64,000 nucleotides of DNA from positions 310,001 to 374,000 of the forward strand of contig NZ_RMBX01000006.1 in the NCBI RefSeq assembly GCF_003807585.1. Reading direction: 5' to 3'. Under the pieces are notes generated by a model, which did no database searches, was not told the DNA's origin, and saw only the letters and a list, made by a program, of their open reading frames with translations. Positions within the stretch are counted from its first letter, which is position 1. Each line of letters starts with the position of its first letter. This DNA comes from Chitinophaga barathri. GTDB taxonomy: Bacteria; Bacteroidota; Bacteroidia; Chitinophagales; Chitinophagaceae. Shown here in pieces: positions 63,007-64,000 of this stretch. The translations under genes and the position numbers were made by a program.

Positions 63007-64000
63007 ATGGAACATAAGCTTCTGAATCTGGATTACTTTGTCTTCGCCATTTACTTCGTGATCGTGGCGGGCTATGGTTATTACATTTATAACCGTAAAA
63101 AGAAAGCCCTCGCCGATACCAAAGACTTTTTTCTGGCAGAAGGATCCCTTACCTGGTGGGCCATCGGCGCATCGCTGATCGCTTCAAACATTTCCGCGGA
63201 ACAGTTCATCGGGATGAGCGGCTCCGGTTTTAAAATGGGCCTTGCCATCAGCACCTACGAGTGGATGGCGGCGGCAACCTTGCTGGTAGTGGCTATTTTC
63301 TTCCTCCCGATCTACCTGAAAAACAAGATCTACACGATGCCGCAGTTCCTGTTGCAACGGTATGATTCGAGGGTGAGCACGGTGATGGCGGTATTCTGGC
63401 TGCTGCTGTATGTATTCGTGAACCTTACGTCCATTCTCTATCTCGGCGCCCTCGCGGTGTCCACGATCTCGGGCTTCAGCTTTACGGCGTGTATGATCGG
63501 GCTGGCTGTCTTTGCGGTGATCATCACACTGGGCGGTATGAAAGTGATCGGTTTTACGGATGTGATCCAGGTGTTTTTCCTGATCCTCGGCGGCCTTGCC
63601 ACCACGTACCTCGCACTGAACCTTGTGTCTCAGAACGTGGGCAACGGCGGCGATTCCTATTCCATCAACGGGATGATGGATGGCCTTGGACTATTGAGGC
63701 AGAAAGCGCCGGAACATTTCCATATGATATTCGACAAAAGCAATCCCAACTACATGGAGCTGCCCGGTCTTGCAGTGCTGATCGGCGGTATGTGGATCGT
63801 GAACCTGAACTACTGGGGCTGTAACCAATACATCACACAGCGGGCACTGGGCGCCGATCTGAAAACAGCACGCAAAGGCCTGCTATTCGCCGGTTTCCTG
63901 AAGCTGCTGATGCCTATCATTGTAGTGTTGCCCGGTATCGCAACATATGTGCTGTGGAAGAACGGTATGTTCCAGGAAGAGATGCAGGGAATGGTAGACG
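63007..64000 (+). CDS. sodium/solute (SGLT-type) symporter, N-terminal part
   Basis: The frame is open from ATG 63007 to the right edge, giving 331 residues of a protein that should have 500 or more. About eight hydrophobic helices are visible. LNLDYFVFAIYFVIVAGYGYYI is the first helix; SLIASNISAEQFIGMSGSGFKMG is the conserved sodium-binding segment of SGLT-type carriers, and GGMKVIGFTDVIQVFFLILGG and NLNYWGCNQYITQRALGA are also typical of sugar members. With two fucosidases upstream, uptake of L-fucose or a fucosylated sugar is a reasonable guess. Confidence 0.9.
   Translation, partial: MEHKLLNLDYFVFAIYFVIVAGYGYYIYNRKKKALADTKDFFLAEGSLTWWAIGASLIASNISAEQFIGMSGSGFKMGLAISTYEWMAAATLLVVAIFFLPIYLKNKIYTMPQFLLQRYDSRVSTVMAVFWLLLYVFVNLTSILYLGALAVSTISGFSFTACMIGLAVFAVIITLGGMKVIGFTDVIQVFFLILGGLATTYLALNLVSQNVGNGGDSYSINGMMDGLGLLRQKAPEHFHMIFDKSNPNYMELPGLAVLIGGMWIVNLNYWGCNQYITQRALGADLKTARKGLLFAGFLKLLMPIIVVLPGIATYVLWKNGMFQEEMQGMVD

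Noticed and set aside
1..64000. tRNA, rRNA, riboswitch and insertion sequences
   Set aside because: No cloverleaf-type intergenic sequence, conserved riboswitch core or transposase frame was recognised; short or unusual RNAs could still have been missed by eye.

Overview
The window comes from a member of the Bacteroidota, most likely a Chitinophagaceae bacterium close to Chitinophaga. The grounds are three SusC/SusD pairs, a FecI/FecR regulatory pair, a type IX secretion (gliding-associated) C-terminal domain protein, promoters of the TTTG / TAnnTTTG type instead of TTGACA/TATAAT, mostly weak Shine-Dalgarno sequences, and many lipoprotein and outer-membrane uptake genes. I see no rRNA, tRNA, CRISPR array, insertion sequence, prophage or plasmid origin.

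Layout. 1-2.5 kb: the end of what looks like a secondary-metabolite cluster (C45 acyltransferase fragment, phosphopantetheinyl transferase, AMP-forming ligase; a flexirubin-type cluster is inferred). 2.5-7.1 kb: DUF6702 protein, HupE/UreJ membrane protein, M1 aminopeptidase, and an SPFH protein coupled to a small Arc-type DNA-binding protein. 7.3-14.1 kb: ECF sigma factor, FecR, SusC with STN domain, SusD. 14.2-27.8 kb: an AraC regulator, a LacI regulator and two divergent SusC/SusD pairs; 14-bp operators matching CTAAAACGTTTTAG lie upstream of both pairs and, with two mismatches, in front of lacI itself. The leftward SusC is interrupted by an in-frame TAG. 27.8-28.8 kb: repeat-rich spacer. 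28.8-41 kb: housekeeping genes (mutS, SpoU methyltransferase, UbiA prenyltransferase, ruvX, def, ECF sigma/anti-sigma, T9SS-type protein, RluD-type synthase, lipB). 41-47.8 kb: GH20 hexosaminidase, GH29 fucosidase, a PLP enzyme, and a sugar-1-kinase/nucleotidyltransferase pair. 48-55.9 kb: the branched-chain amino-acid cluster ilvE-ilvD-ilvB-ilvN-ilvC-ilvA. 56-57.5 kb: a lipoprotein and a HigBA toxin-antitoxin pair. 57.8-64 kb: FAD oxidoreductase, GH95 and GH29 fucosidases and the first part of a sodium/sugar symporter, which looks like a fucoside-use operon.

The most notable find is in front of ilvE: a 38-codon leader ORF in which ten of the eleven codons 21-31 are Ile, Leu or Val, followed by a terminator ending 19 nt before ilvE, with a competing pairing that would open the terminator. 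This has the design of ribosome-stalling attenuation as in enterobacterial ilv operons, built here downstream of a Bacteroidota-type promoter. Second is the LacI operator set, which includes a degenerate tandem array of roughly 80-91-bp units in front of one SusC gene. All reading was by eye; no alignments or database searches were run.
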